A DNA stretch of 64,000 nt from Daucus carota subsp. sativus (GCF_001625215.2 NC_030385.2:1047135-1111134); one strand, 5' to 3'. Counted from the stretch's first letter, positions 48,052 through 58,640 are shown. Numbers and translations: made by a program. Notes: a model not told the origin generated them from the letters alone.

Positions 48052-50080
48052 CGGGATGATATCTCTATAAATTATTGTATTATTACATTTAATTGGGTGT
48101 GATCATTTAGATTGTGCTACACATTAGTTGTAAGTAAGAGTCTATGTTATTATATGGATGCTGGTAAAATCGGATAAACTTCGAAAAAATAACATTTGTG
48201 GTACTGGACAAACAAAAACCTACGATTGAATATTACAAATAAACTGGTAAACGAATATTGCATTGCCGATTATGGATTTTTTTTATAAAATTCACTAAAG
48301 TTACTACACTTGTTAATTAATCATCCATGTCATCTCCTGTCGTGTACTTATGCAGTGAGTTCCGTCATAAGTAATTGGGGTAGTCCACTAATTAAAAACA
48401 ATGAATATTCGGTCATAACTTATTCATTTATTGTTGAACATAGTATTATATTTCTTTTTCTTAAATAGGAAAACTAGTCTCCACAGTCAAAAATACAACC
48501 GAAATTTATGTTGCAAGTAATTGTGTTATTTTAATAGCGACAGAGAACCTCTTGTACTAATTCACAACATAATTTTGAATTTATGTCCGATTTTCAAATA
48601 AAGGACCGAGTGAAAAAAATTGTCTTAATCAACCCAATTACATAGGTTTAGTGTTAAATATCGGTTGTAAATAGCCTCAAATTTGGTATTGCTTGGTATT
48701 TGATCCATCTGGTTGTTTTAGCAGCAACAGTAGTCTTAACAAGTTTGATTTAAAGTTAAAGTTTCTGGCTACATATTCTTAGTTACTGGTATTGCATCGG
48801 ACACTTGCAAAATCTACTTAGTTTACGTGTATTACAAATTATATAGCGCTAAAAATCATTAATAAAATATGTCAGGTTTTACCTACAAACAACTTAAAAT
48901 CGTTAATAAGATATGTTTATATTTATGAAAGAGTTGGTCTCATATCTAAGGCCAGCTAATTTGCATTCCATATATGCAAGGCTATACTGCTAGTTAGGGT
49001 TGAAGCCCGAGCATTTTTTGACAAAATAAATAAAAGGATAATATTTATTAACTATAATAACTAAATTGACTAGGTATCTAACTATTTTAGCCAAATAACT
49101 CAATATTCCAAGTTTCCAACATTATTAAGAGATATTAACATGAGAGTAGGCTAAATATATAGTGACCAATAAAAATCCATTGAAAGGCCGGATTAAAAAT
49201 CCATTAAAAGGCCGGAGGCCAACATAAAATTCATGTAACTTAACATCTTAAACCAGTACAACAAGACCAATACAAATACACGGAAAGGCGGGAGGCCAAC
49301 ATCAAATCTATATATCTTAACATCTTACAGCAGTACAACAAGACCAATACCAATAGTCTCGAAAAACAAGTAAAACACCAGCTACTTAAATAACAACTTG
49401 TTGCATCTTCCAAACTCTAAATTCCTTCCTTGCCAAATGCAGACAGCACAGCTGGAGTAACTGCAAAGCAATATGCAGTAAGATTTTCATATTTCTACCA
49501 ATTTAATTAGAAGGATCATATACAGATGGATTAGTGTTTATGCCTAGACTCACTTCCCAACTTGACCAAGACAAAAACAAAGAAAGTGAATCAAATTTAA
49601 GAGAGGAATAAACAGATAAACAATCTAAAGTTAATTAAAGATTAAGATAATTTTAATTAAGAAAAGAAAAAGAGATACAACATATTGCTGCATTTTACTT
49701 GCTATGTATGAAATTTTACCGGAATACAGTTAAACGTTCCTAATTAAGTTTTTCAATCTCCGAAATTATCTTCAGGAGAATTTTTTTCAGATACAGTTGT
49801 GCCTAAAGTGGCTCAATTCCAAAATCAGAGAAGTGCTCAGATTTTAATTTGTGCCCCTGTAATAGGATCAAATTTGAATTGTCGATCCATATATTAATCC
49901 ATCAGGTAGTAAAAAGAACCAACATCAAACCGCTAGCAAAGCACATCATTAGTATATATATCTAAGAAAAAGTGAAAAACTCCCATGCAATATACATGAA
50001 AATTTGATAAACTTGGAAACTTAAGACTTAATTATTAGCATTTAAAAGTGGCATAAATTAAACAACTTACCATATTATAT
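48048..50080. other. Non-coding flank of unit B''
   Basis: Paralogous to 29200-31220. It holds no open frame resembling a protein. The part nearest the gene contains the conserved 3' intron donor (cttaccatattat at about 50067). Confidence 0.6.
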
Positions 50081-51139
50081 TTACTCTAGTCGTCCAAAGC
50101 CTTGAAGTGACAGAAGGCTCCCACGGAATTGAACTACTGATATGTATCTTCTGAATTCCACACATGTTCGTTTATTCATATCATAAAAGAAGCCTGCACG
50201 AGAATAATCTCGTGCTACAAATTTTCCATCCCCTATATAAATAAGAACATAAGCTATCTTTCTAGCCGGCTCTATAATATTAAACTTTTCAGCCCACAAG
50301 AGGTTTCCATCAACCTCATCCAACGCCCACACAGTCAGCACCGATGCCCACTGATCCCCTGATCTCAGGATCAAAGCAATTGAACCTTCAAAATCCAAGA
50401 CCTCCGATATTATTTTACCAGAGGCAGGATACTTATGCATTTTAAAGACCTCATCATGCAAATCAAACGACAGAATTCCATCCGTACCTCGGACACACAG
50501 TACCCTACTATCAACACAAACACATTTTGACATAGGATCAAGCTTCAAACCTTGCATTTCTTTAGGAACCTGAATCGATTTCCAGGATTCCGCATTAAAG
50601 GAGTACAACTCTGCCACAATTCCCTCTTCCTCTTCACCATCGAAAAGGTCACTAAATCTACCAAACACAACCCTAAGAATCTTATAATCACTGCTCAGAG
50701 AATCAAAACCAAATCCAATTTTATTTACGATCTCAAGATGCAAGTAATGAGCCCGGGGAAGCAACTTACCCATCCTAATCAACGGATTCCAAATATATAA
50801 CTTAACACCAGTACCAAGAGTAACAAGACCATTACAAGAACCAATAAGCAGCTGTGGCACATCAGATATATACCTTGGGAGACTGAGCTTAACCGAATTT
50901 TCGCCAAGAGTGTCCATAAAGAAATCTTGCGATTCATCACTTCTCAACACAACCCTGAGTGTTGAAAAGGGGTGTTGTTTTTTCTGAGAAATGGCAAGGT
51001 GGGCTTGGATAAAATTAGGGCTTGAAATGATTGAATTCCATGATCTGCATACTAATTTGCATTGGAAAAGTGAAAGTACCGGGAGCCATGAGAGTATCTG
51101 GAAGATCATTTCTTCAGCTAAATGATTAATCGATGCCAT
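50081..51139 (-). CDS. F-box protein with FBA-type domain (unit B''), intact
   Basis: A 352-residue protein starting MASINHLAEEMIFQILSWLP. F-box at about 4-48; the helix here reads LFQCKLVCRSWNSI, the most diverged F-box of the array. FBA-type domain: GSCNGLVTLGTGVKLYIWNP, GFGFDSLSSDYKILRVV, GIVAELYSFNAESWKSIQVP, KFVARDYSRAGFFYDMNKRT and a tail SLLSLQGFGRLE. The frame runs ten codons further upstream but opens with GTG, so the paralogue-matched ATG is preferred. Its promoter lacks the AAACCCTAA block of the other copies, so its expression may differ. Confidence 0.9.
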   Translation of the reverse strand: MASINHLAEEMIFQILSWLPVLSLFQCKLVCRSWNSIISSPNFIQAHLAISQKKQHPFSTLRVVLRSDESQDFFMDTLGENSVKLSLPRYISDVPQLLIGSCNGLVTLGTGVKLYIWNPLIRMGKLLPRAHYLHLEIVNKIGFGFDSLSSDYKILRVVFGRFSDLFDGEEEEGIVAELYSFNAESWKSIQVPKEMQGLKLDPMSKCVCVDSRVLCVRGTDGILSFDLHDEVFKMHKYPASGKIISEVLDFEGSIALILRSGDQWASVLTVWALDEVDGNLLWAEKFNIIEPARKIAYVLIYIGDGKFVARDYSRAGFFYDMNKRTCVEFRRYISVVQFRGSLLSLQGFGRLE

Positions 51140-51541
51140 GAGAGTAGTGTTTGATTGGCAGGTGATCACAAGAAAGATGATACTGAGCTCTCTTGTTAAT
51201 CAAAATCCCAATTAAATTATTTAGAGGTGTGTAAGTTGCACCATATGACCGTTATTAATTAAGTTGAGCGGGCCTACATTTATTTTTCAAATTTGATTTC
51301 AATTTATGACATGGGATATATTTAAAATCTTGAAATCAAATATATTTTAGTATTTAATTGATATTATTTATTAAGTAGTTTAATATATTTTATTCTTTAT
51401 AATAATGTAAGTTAGCTAAAAGTATTGGTTCTTATCATATATATATTTCACAAAAGAATTATCAAGTAAACAAAAAATATTCCAATAACTAAATATTCTA
51501 ATATGGTGTATAATTATTAGGAGATATAACATGAGAATAGG

Positions 51542-51542
<1 letters not shown>

Positions 51543-51597
<55 letters not shown>
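51543..51597. repeat. (TA)n microsatellite
   Basis: About 55 bp of TA upstream of gene B''. Confidence 0.95.
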
Positions 51598-51600
<3 letters not shown>

Positions 51601-51765
51601 GACCAATAAAAATTTATTAAAAGACCCGAGGCTAACATCAAATCCTTGTAATTTAAACATGTGCACTACAACGAGATCAATAAAAATATATTAAAAGGCT
51701 GGAGGCCAACATCAAATCCATATAACTTAACATCTTAGAGCAGTACAACAAGACCAATAACACGG

Positions 51766-52677
51766 GCGTTTGGTTTGCCCTTGTTCTTGGATAATTGTAT
51801 ATTTGCGTGAATGGATTCGATGATTTAATTTGATAACTTTGATGTTTATGGTAATTGTTAGTGATCTTGTGGTTTTAGTTTATTTGGTTGGTTTGTTGGT
51901 TGTTGGTCGCATGTAATGGCAATAAAAAAAACACGATAAACCTTTTTTCTAAGAAAAACCCAGAAAACCGACCGAAATGGGTCACAACCAACCATAAATA
52001 CCATTCCACATTCCAGAAAACCAACTGAAATAGGTCATAACCGATCGTAATTACCATTTGACATCATAGAAAACCGACTGGATTCGAAAGAAGACGTTCG
52101 ATTATGGTTGGTTAGATTTAGAGAACTGCAGGGGCTCCAGAGATAACCCGACCAAGGTTAAAACCGACCGCCTTAGGCGGTCGGTTAAGGGTGGGTCGTT
52201 TTAACCCAACAAAACCCATCTTCTTTTATTATAAACCCGAACTAATTTAAACCGACCACCCCGGCCATTCGGTTTTAAGTGGTCAATCTCTGAAAGGCCA
52301 TAACTTCCTTTGGAATAAACCCGACCATATGTTAAAACCGACCCCCATCGGCCGGTTTTATTATGCTCGGAAAACATTTGACCATTTTTGGTCAAATATT
52401 TTAACCGACTGAAAACCGATCGGTTACATGTACACACATGGAACTTGCGTTCAAGTGGCACCAGCTGATAAAGTAGGCTCTGGTCGGGCGTGTTTTTTAC
52501 GATTGTTAAAACCGACCACCATGATGGTCGGTTTTATACATTAAACACGACCAATGTTCCTAAACTGATCAGGTTAAAACCAACCAGGGGTGTTGGTCGG
52601 TTCTACCTCTAAAATCGACCGTTTCCGGACATAACCGATCATTTTAGGCGGTCAGTTTTGTCCTGTTTTTTGTAGTG
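51766..52677. mobile_element. CACTA-type fragment rich in AACCGACC motifs
   Basis: The right end is GTTTTTTGTAGTG, the complement of a CACTACAAAAAAC terminus. The left junction follows gaccaata of the F-box 3' flank, but no CACTA end is seen there. Between about 51960 and 52670, AACCGACC/GGTCGGTT motifs recur in both orientations. No coding capacity. Confidence 0.6.
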
Positions 52678-52679
52678 TA

Positions 52680-54276
52680 TATCATATATTATTATGTTTT
52701 GGTAATTTTAACAAATCGTTACTATAAAATTATTGATATTTATAAGATGATATAAGTTCATGAATATGTTTGTACGATGATCTTTTTTATGATGGCTTAC
52801 ACATTTAGATGCGAATAAAAATGAATGCGAGATTCTTTAAAAACTATTGTATTTTTACATTTAATTGGGTCTGATTACTTAGATTATGCTTAGGGCTGAG
52901 CAAAACCGAACCAGAACCGAAGAACCGAACCGAATTGTGAAAATTCGGTCCGGTTCGGTTCCAAGATTTTCAAAATTTCGGTTTTTTCGGTTTTTCGGTC
53001 CGGACCGAATTAAATTTCGGTTCGGTCCGGTCCTTTTAAAAAAAATTCGGTTCCGGACCGAATGGACCGAACTTTTTATATTAATAATTTAATATATCAA
53101 ATATAATATATTAATTATAATCTGTAAGAGTAAGTCTGCAGCCACCACACCCACATACTTATATACACATACACTCAGATGCGACTCCCTAATCAAATCA
53201 GCAGCCCCGTCTGAAACCCTAATCAGTAATCAGTATCAAAGTTCCATACCCACTACTACCAATCTCAAATCGACTATTGCGAATCTCAAATAAAGATTCA
53301 ATAATCTATTACCAAATCGAGATTCAAGCATTCAAGTGTGAAGAATCGGAGCAAGAGCGTGCTGTTTGAAGAATCAGTGCATGTGGAGGCAGGTGTAGGC
53401 TATGCAACACTGAGTTGATTTTAATTCTTTTATGAACTAGCAGACTAGTAGTAATGATTCTGGAGCCTGCTGTTTGTGTTGGTTATATTAGCTTTTTTAT
53501 AATTTTTGGGGAAAAACTTCGGTTCTGAAGGGAAAAACCGAACCGAACTGAATTATTTCGGTTCGGTTCCGGTTCGGTCCATATGTAATTTCGGTCCGGT
53601 TCGGTCCAAAAAAAATCAGAAATTCGGTTTTCGGTTCTTTCGGTTCGGTCCGGTTCTGGACCGAACCGACCGAATGCTCAGCCCTAATTATGCTACATAT
53701 TAGTTGAAGATGAGAGTCAATGTTTGTACATGGATGCTCGTAAAATGGGAAGGAATTAGAAAAATATCTTTTTTGTTATTGGACAAACAAACAATTTATG
53801 ACTGAATATTTCATCACGGGTTACGGGTTTTTCTAAAATTTACGAGAGTTACTACATTTGTTAATCATCCTTATCGTGTCATATATATCATGTGTGTACT
53901 TATGCAGTGAGTTCCGCCATAAGTAATTGTGGTAGTTCACTACTTAAAAACAATGAATATTCAGTTATAACTTATTCATTTATTGTTGAAAATAGTATTA
54001 AATTTCTTCTCTTTCGAATTTAAATAAATAGGAAAACTACGCTTCACTGTCAAATATAAGACATAAATTTTTGTCACAAGTAATTTTGTTATTTTATTAC
54101 GGAAAGGGAACCTCTTATACTAATTCACACCACAATTTTAAACTTACTTCCGATTTCTGAATAAAGGGCGGAGCAAAAACAAAAGAAAGAACTGTCGTAT
54201 TTAACTTAATTCCGTCATATCTAGTGTTACAAATCTGTTCTAAATAACCTCATATGTCGTAATGAATTGCGGAGTT
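52680..54276. repeat. Partial B-type unit cut by the LTR retrotransposon
   Basis: Collinear with 29010-29800 and 37350-39010 (gttttggtaattttaacaaa, acatttaattgggtctgatt, ctcttatactaattcacacc, gtaatgaattgcggagtt). It contains the hAT-like MITE and ends where the retrotransposon LTR starts. Confidence 0.75.
52891..53686. mobile_element. hAT-like MITE with ATTATGCT target duplication
   Basis: A 796-bp element with ends TAGGGCTGAGCAAAACCGAA and the complement of TAGGGCTGAGCATTCGGTCG, flanked by an exact 8-bp repeat ATTATGCT (52883-52890, 53687-53694). The empty site is attgtgctacacattagttg in the paralogous units (about 29250, 48112). Subterminal CCGAACC/GGTTCGG motifs fill both ends. Two short open frames inside are repeat translations and not genes. 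Confidence 0.9.
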
Positions 54277-54965
54277 TGATAACGCCAATCTCCGATCCCG
54301 GTCCTTCCTCCGCCGTGACTGGTGGTTCCGTGGTGCAGCTGCTGGATGGGAGCCTACAAAACAACACCGGCGGGGGGGTTTTGCCCCAAAGCGCCTCCGG
54401 CGTGAGAGTAAGCGTAGGCTTCGGAAGGATAAAGATTAGAGAAAGTGCTATCTATGTGTGGTGGTGAAGGTGTATGGCTGGTGGTTGCTGGTGGCTGAGA
54501 GTGTTTGAGTATATGCTGAGTGTAAGTGTGTGTATGAATGAGTGTAAAGAGAGAGTGAAGTTACCCTTAAACTCTGGATCCTTGGTCTATTTATAGGCCA
54601 AGGATTAGGGTTTAAGGGTGCGTACCTGGATCCTGGTCCTACACGTGTAAGGGTTTGATCCCCTACACGTGTCCAGGTGTCAGCGTAGGAGTAGTATTTT
54701 GGAATGTTCCCTGGCTTGTCTCTATCGCCAGTAGTTGACCGTTATGTTTTGTCTTCATTGTGTCAGTCTGTGACTTGTGCAGCAAGTGTCGGCTGGTACA
54801 AATGTATCCGGGTGGGTAGCATGTTCTCAGGTGTCCGGGTAAATTATGTTGTCCGGGTGGCATGACCTGGTAAGCCTGGGGGATGTCCCAAGGTGTTGGC
54901 GGCCACCCGGGGTATGGACTCCTCTAAAGGACCCGGGTATTGCTGAATTAGGTTACACCCTATCA
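54277..54965 (-). repeat. 3' LTR of the Tat element
   Basis: 689 bp. In element orientation it begins TGATAGGGTGTAACC and ends GGCGTTATCA, so it has TG...CA ends in a TGATA/TATCA inverted pair. Its left boundary is fixed by the paralogous empty site and its right boundary by the adjacent polypurine tract. Confidence 0.85.
54587..54595 (-). promoter_or_regulatory. TATA box of the LTR promoter, inside an inverted repeat
   Basis: TATAAATAG on the element strand, flanked symmetrically by ATCCTTGG and CCAAGGAT, so the box sits in the loop of a possible hairpin. The start of transcription would be near 54560. Confidence 0.65.
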
Positions 54966-54981
54966 TTTGCCCCCCACTCCC
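54966..54981 (-). other. Polypurine tract
   Basis: GGGAGTGGGGGGCAAA on the element strand, immediately before the 3' LTR. It is the usual plus-strand primer site of LTR retrotransposons. Confidence 0.8.
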
Positions 54982-55408
54982 TTATATAGATTTTCTATGT
55001 GAGGGAGTAGAGCGGAGTTTTTCTTGTATTTGCTTTTGTATCCGGGTATTCATGTACGGGTAATGACTTTGGCTCCTTGTCCTGTTAGACCCGGGTAGAG
55101 GTAAACTTTTTCATGTTTGCCGTGTTGAGTGTATCCGGGTAACAGATGTTTGCTCCGCCGTCCGGGTGGACCCGGGGAAGGATCGAGAGTTCTTGTCTTC
55201 TTTCGCATCTGTCGGCGGGATCATGCCCGGTTCGGTTTTTGACGCCCGGGTCTGGGGGATGTGAAACGTTTGTAATATGAAGGGGTTTTTACAACTGTTT
55301 GTTTTGAAAATTGAGCCATCGCGCCTTTTGAGGGGGTGAATTATTACAGCTGTAATAACTCCACTTCCCCCAATAGGAAACTGCCACGTCGCCTATGATC
55401 TGGTGGTC

Positions 55409-55416
55409 TATAAAAA
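55409..55416 (+). promoter_or_regulatory. TATA box of the convergent gene inside the retrotransposon
   Basis: TATAAAAA on the plus strand, with a CCACGTCG (ACGT core) word about 25 bp upstream. The likely start is near 55440. The leader exon from there to the donor CACG/GTAAGT at 55592 contains no ATG. Confidence 0.6.
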
Positions 55417-56340
55417 GGTTTCTCTCCAACCCCACTTCTCTTTTTTATTTTCACTTCGAGTTTTTCTTTCTTTTTCTTCATAGTTCTTCTTTGCGCTTTT
55501 GCCCCCATTCGTGTGTCTGTTTTTCGAAAAGCTTCGCTGGAGTTTCCGAGGTCATTGTCATCGCAGTTTTTGCTCCGTCGCCGGTTAGCACGGTAAGTCC
55601 CCTTTCTGTTCTCTTTGTTTGTCTCTTTTATTTCATACCCCATTGTTGTTGTTTTGCGTGAGTTTTCTTTTCGAAATGCTTGTTTTTTGGTGCGTTGATC
55701 GTTGCGTAGATAGTTTCGTGTGTTGTGTATGAACTGCGTGTGTACTTGTGGTGTGTTTCGTTTATAGGTTTTGGGAGGTGGTTCGATTTTGGGTGGTTTT
55801 GAGTGTTTCGGGTGGGTCTGTGGACTTAGGCTTTGTTTTGGAGTTCTTAGCTTCTGAATTTTGGTTTTGTGTTCTTGGCGGGATATATGTATGTATATGT
55901 GTATAGCGGTTAGGGTTTGAAGTTTGATCCATGATTTTTGGCTTGAAAATGATTTAGAAACTGTTTGCGGCTGTTGGGATCCTTGGGGTTTTGACTGGAC
56001 CCGGGTAGGGATTTCTTGCCCGGGTTGGGTAGGTGGCATGGAGGTTTCTATGTGGATGGGGGGAGTACCCGGGTAGAGGTCTTGTTGTTTCTTGGCACTT
56101 GTAAACTTTTCCATGATAGTGCGGTTGTAGGCTCGGGATCCGGGTAGCGTTTCCGTGACTAGGAGTCTTCTTTCCTTGTAGATATGAGAATGGGACCCGG
56201 GTAGACTTGTGTACTTGTGTTTTTCTTGCCCTTTTTCGCTTTTCGGAACTGTTAAGTAACTCAGGTTGTCTGTCGCTTTCTAACCCGGTCATTGTCTGTC
56301 TGCAGGTTTGCCGTATTTTGATAAAAATCTGTGGAAGAGT

Positions 56341-57526
56341 ATGGCTAACGAACATTTTGCTGCTGCTTTGAGGAACCTGGGGGGAATTCATTCGATCCCC
56401 AAGTCTACTCCTAAGCCTAAGACCGGAGCTGGGAAGAATGATGAATCCGGGTCTTCTAGGCAAGAGGCAACCGGCGGTGAATCCAGCGCTGCAATGGAGA
56501 AAATTGCCTTGGGAGAGACTGAGGAGGTTGTGGAAGCTGGCAGCCAAGAGTTGGTGACCCGGGGGAGGAAGAGGAAACAGGTCTCGGCGCAGAAGGCCCC
56601 TGCTAAAGTTCCCAAAGTTGGCCGGGGAAAAGGGGTTTTGCTGGATTCTGACTCAGATTCTGATGATGAAGATGATGACGGGGAAGGTGCCCGGGTTCCC
56701 CTTGGTGCCGGGAAGTACTCTGCCCGGGAAATAATTAAGATAATGTCGGAGATTCCGACCGAGGAAGACTGGGTTAGGATGGATGATTCCGGGATGGTGA
56801 GCACTTTCAAGGAACTAGGGAGTCTTTGGGGTCAGGTGAGTATGTCTTCACTTTTGTGTTGTCTTTTGTATGCTCTTTCTTATGTATGTTTCTGATCCTG
56901 TGAGTCCGGTGTTTGCAGCTGGGGTTTTGTCTAGCCGGGTTCAATACCGTTGCTTTTAATTTGATAAAATCGGAAAGGACACTGCTGAGACTTTTGGGGC
57001 AAGAGCCCGGAAAGCTGAGTCGGACTTGGCCCTGGAGAGGTCGGCTAAGGAGAAGTTGGAGTCCGAGTTAGAGAAGCGGGTGGAGGAGGCCGAAACCCGA
57101 TTGGAAGCCGAGTGGAAGCGGAAACTGGAGGAGGCTGAGACCCGGGCGGGTGATTTTGAGAAGAGGGTGGCCGGGCTCGAGGAGGATGCGGAGAAGCTGA
57201 AGAAACAACTCGAGGACCGAAAGGAACCAGAAGTTGTGATCGCTGATTTCAAGAAATCTGAAGAGTATAAGGGTGATCTGGCCAATGCTGCCGCTGCGGA
57301 GGTTGTCCAATGCTGGAATGTTGCCGAGAGGCACATCAAAACAGATCCGGTGGCAGATCTGACCAGTTTCATCAACCTTTATATCCAGGCCAAGGATGAT
57401 GTTTCGGCCGGCAAGGGTGAACCCGAACCCTTCGAGGGTCCTTCTCCGAGCTTCATCGCTCCAGCCAATCCGGTTGCTCCCGTCGATGCGGCTCTCCAGA
57501 CAAACAACCTTCCTCCTGCTACTTAG
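56341..57526 (+). CDS. Antisense gene of the Tat element, nuclear coiled-coil protein, possibly frameshifted
   Basis: After a leader intron (55593-56305, GTAAGT to CTGCAG) the first ATG of the spliced transcript is at 56341. Exon 56341-56835 encodes about 165 residues with a basic RGRKRKQ, a KVPKVGRGKG stretch (candidate nuclear signals), a serine-aspartate acidic run and SAREIIKIMSEIPTEEDW. It ends at a clean CAG/GTGAGT donor. The natural acceptor (TTTGCAG, 56918) leads after about 50 codons to a stop because of an apparent one-base shift near 56960. A weaker acceptor at 56977 would keep the frame open to 57526. The last exon is a coiled coil (about 57010-57240), then FKKSEEYKGDLANAAAAEVV and a proline-rich end. 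Such proteins, with similarity to plant Transposase_28-type gypsy proteins as I recall them, lie antisense to pol in other Tat elements. Function unknown. Confidence 0.65.
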
Positions 57527-57746
57527 TCACTTTTTCTTTGATCTTGAATATGTTCTTTGAAACAATCTTTTGTATCTCTGGATTAGTTTTTGCTGGATTC
57601 GAATATTTATCCGAGGTCCGTGTGGACCCGGGATTGTGGATGCTTGCTTTGCTGCTTTTTATCAAATATTTTCTTGTCATATTTGTTTGTGAATGCTTTT
57701 GTATGCTTTGTGTATTCCAGATTGGCTGTTTGCAATAGTTCTGCAC

Positions 57747-58640
57747 TTAGAAAATTTTCTAAGCAATTGTAACGCAGGTGTGCCCGGGTCAGTTGTACCC
57801 CGGGTGGATCGCTTTTAGGATACTTTGTACTTAGAAAATTTTTCCAAGTAAATAAATAAGGAAATAAAATAGATGGATCCGGGCAATGCTTACCCGGGTT
57901 GATTGCTTTATTCATGTTTGTACTTAGAAATTTTTCCAAGTAAAATGAACCGTTGGACCCGGGCAACATCTACCCGGGTTGCACTTAGAATATTTTTCGA
58001 AGTAGATAGAATAGATGGACCCGGGCAATGCTTACCCGGGTTGATTGCTTTATATGTGCTTGCACTTAGAAATTTTTCTAAGGAAATAAAATAGATGGAT
58101 CCGGGCAATGCTTACCCGGGTTGATTGCTTTATTCATGTTTGTACTTAGAAATTTTTCGAAGTAGATAGAATAGATGGACCCGGGCAATGCTTACCCGGG
58201 TTGATTGCTTTATATGTGCTTGCACTTAGAAATTTTTCTAAGGAAATAAAATAGATGGATCCGGGCAATGCTTACCCGGGTTGATTGCTTTATTCATGTT
58301 TGTACTTAGAAATTTTTCGAAGTAGATAGAATAGATGGACCCGGGCAATGCTTACCCGGGTTGATTGCTTTATATGTGCTTGCACTTAGAAATTTTTCTA
58401 AGGAAATAAAATAGATGGATCCGGGCAATGCTTACCCGGGTTGATTGCTTTATTCATGTTTGTACTTAGAAATTTTTCGAAGTAGATAGAATAGATGGAC
58501 CCGGGCAATGCTTACCCGGGTTGATTGCTTTATACATGTTTGTACTTAGAAATTTTTCCAAGCAAATAAAATGGATGGACCCGGGTAGATCTTTCCCGGG
58601 GTGATTGCTTTAGTATGCTTTTGGTTGCCTTAGAAATTTT
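57747..58640. repeat. 80-bp tandem array (160-bp dimers) with AATAAA on both strands
   Basis: CTTAGAAA marks each monomer: 57984, 58065, 58145, 58225, 58305, 58385, 58465, 58545 and 58629, spaced 80 bp apart in the regular part, with looser copies at 57747, 57830 and 57923. Two variants alternate, so the true period is 160 bp. Each monomer has two inverted repeats, CCGGG(CAATGCTTA)CCCGG and CTTAGAAATTTTTCTAAG. AATAAA occurs on the plus strand at 58085, 58245, 58405 and 58565 and on the minus strand at 58134, 58294 and 58454. The array lies between the ends of the convergent gene and gag-pol. Tandem repeats in this region are known from Tat/Ogre elements. Confidence 0.9.

Larger units (their letters stand above)
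47695..51200. repeat. Segment B''
   Basis: Collinear with 28909-32440, starting just after a (TA)n run (tttgtaaaacgatataagtt) and ending in gene B'' and its promoter. It holds one MITE near its start. Confidence 0.75.

Noticed and set aside
52886-53703. Two plus-strand frames rich in Arg, Phe and Gly
   Set aside because: They translate the CCGAACC/GGTTCGG subterminal repeats of the hAT-like MITE.
55395-55661. Plus-strand frame of 88 codons with hydrophobic residues
   Set aside because: No ATG start, spans the leader exon and its donor site; the pyrimidine-rich leader explains the Phe/Leu/Ser content.
55344-56114. Open frame of 256 codons on the minus strand opposite the convergent gene's leader
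   Set aside because: It overlaps the promoter, leader exon and intron of the plus-strand gene, is low in complexity (Pro, Lys, Thr, Gln) and resembles no protein.
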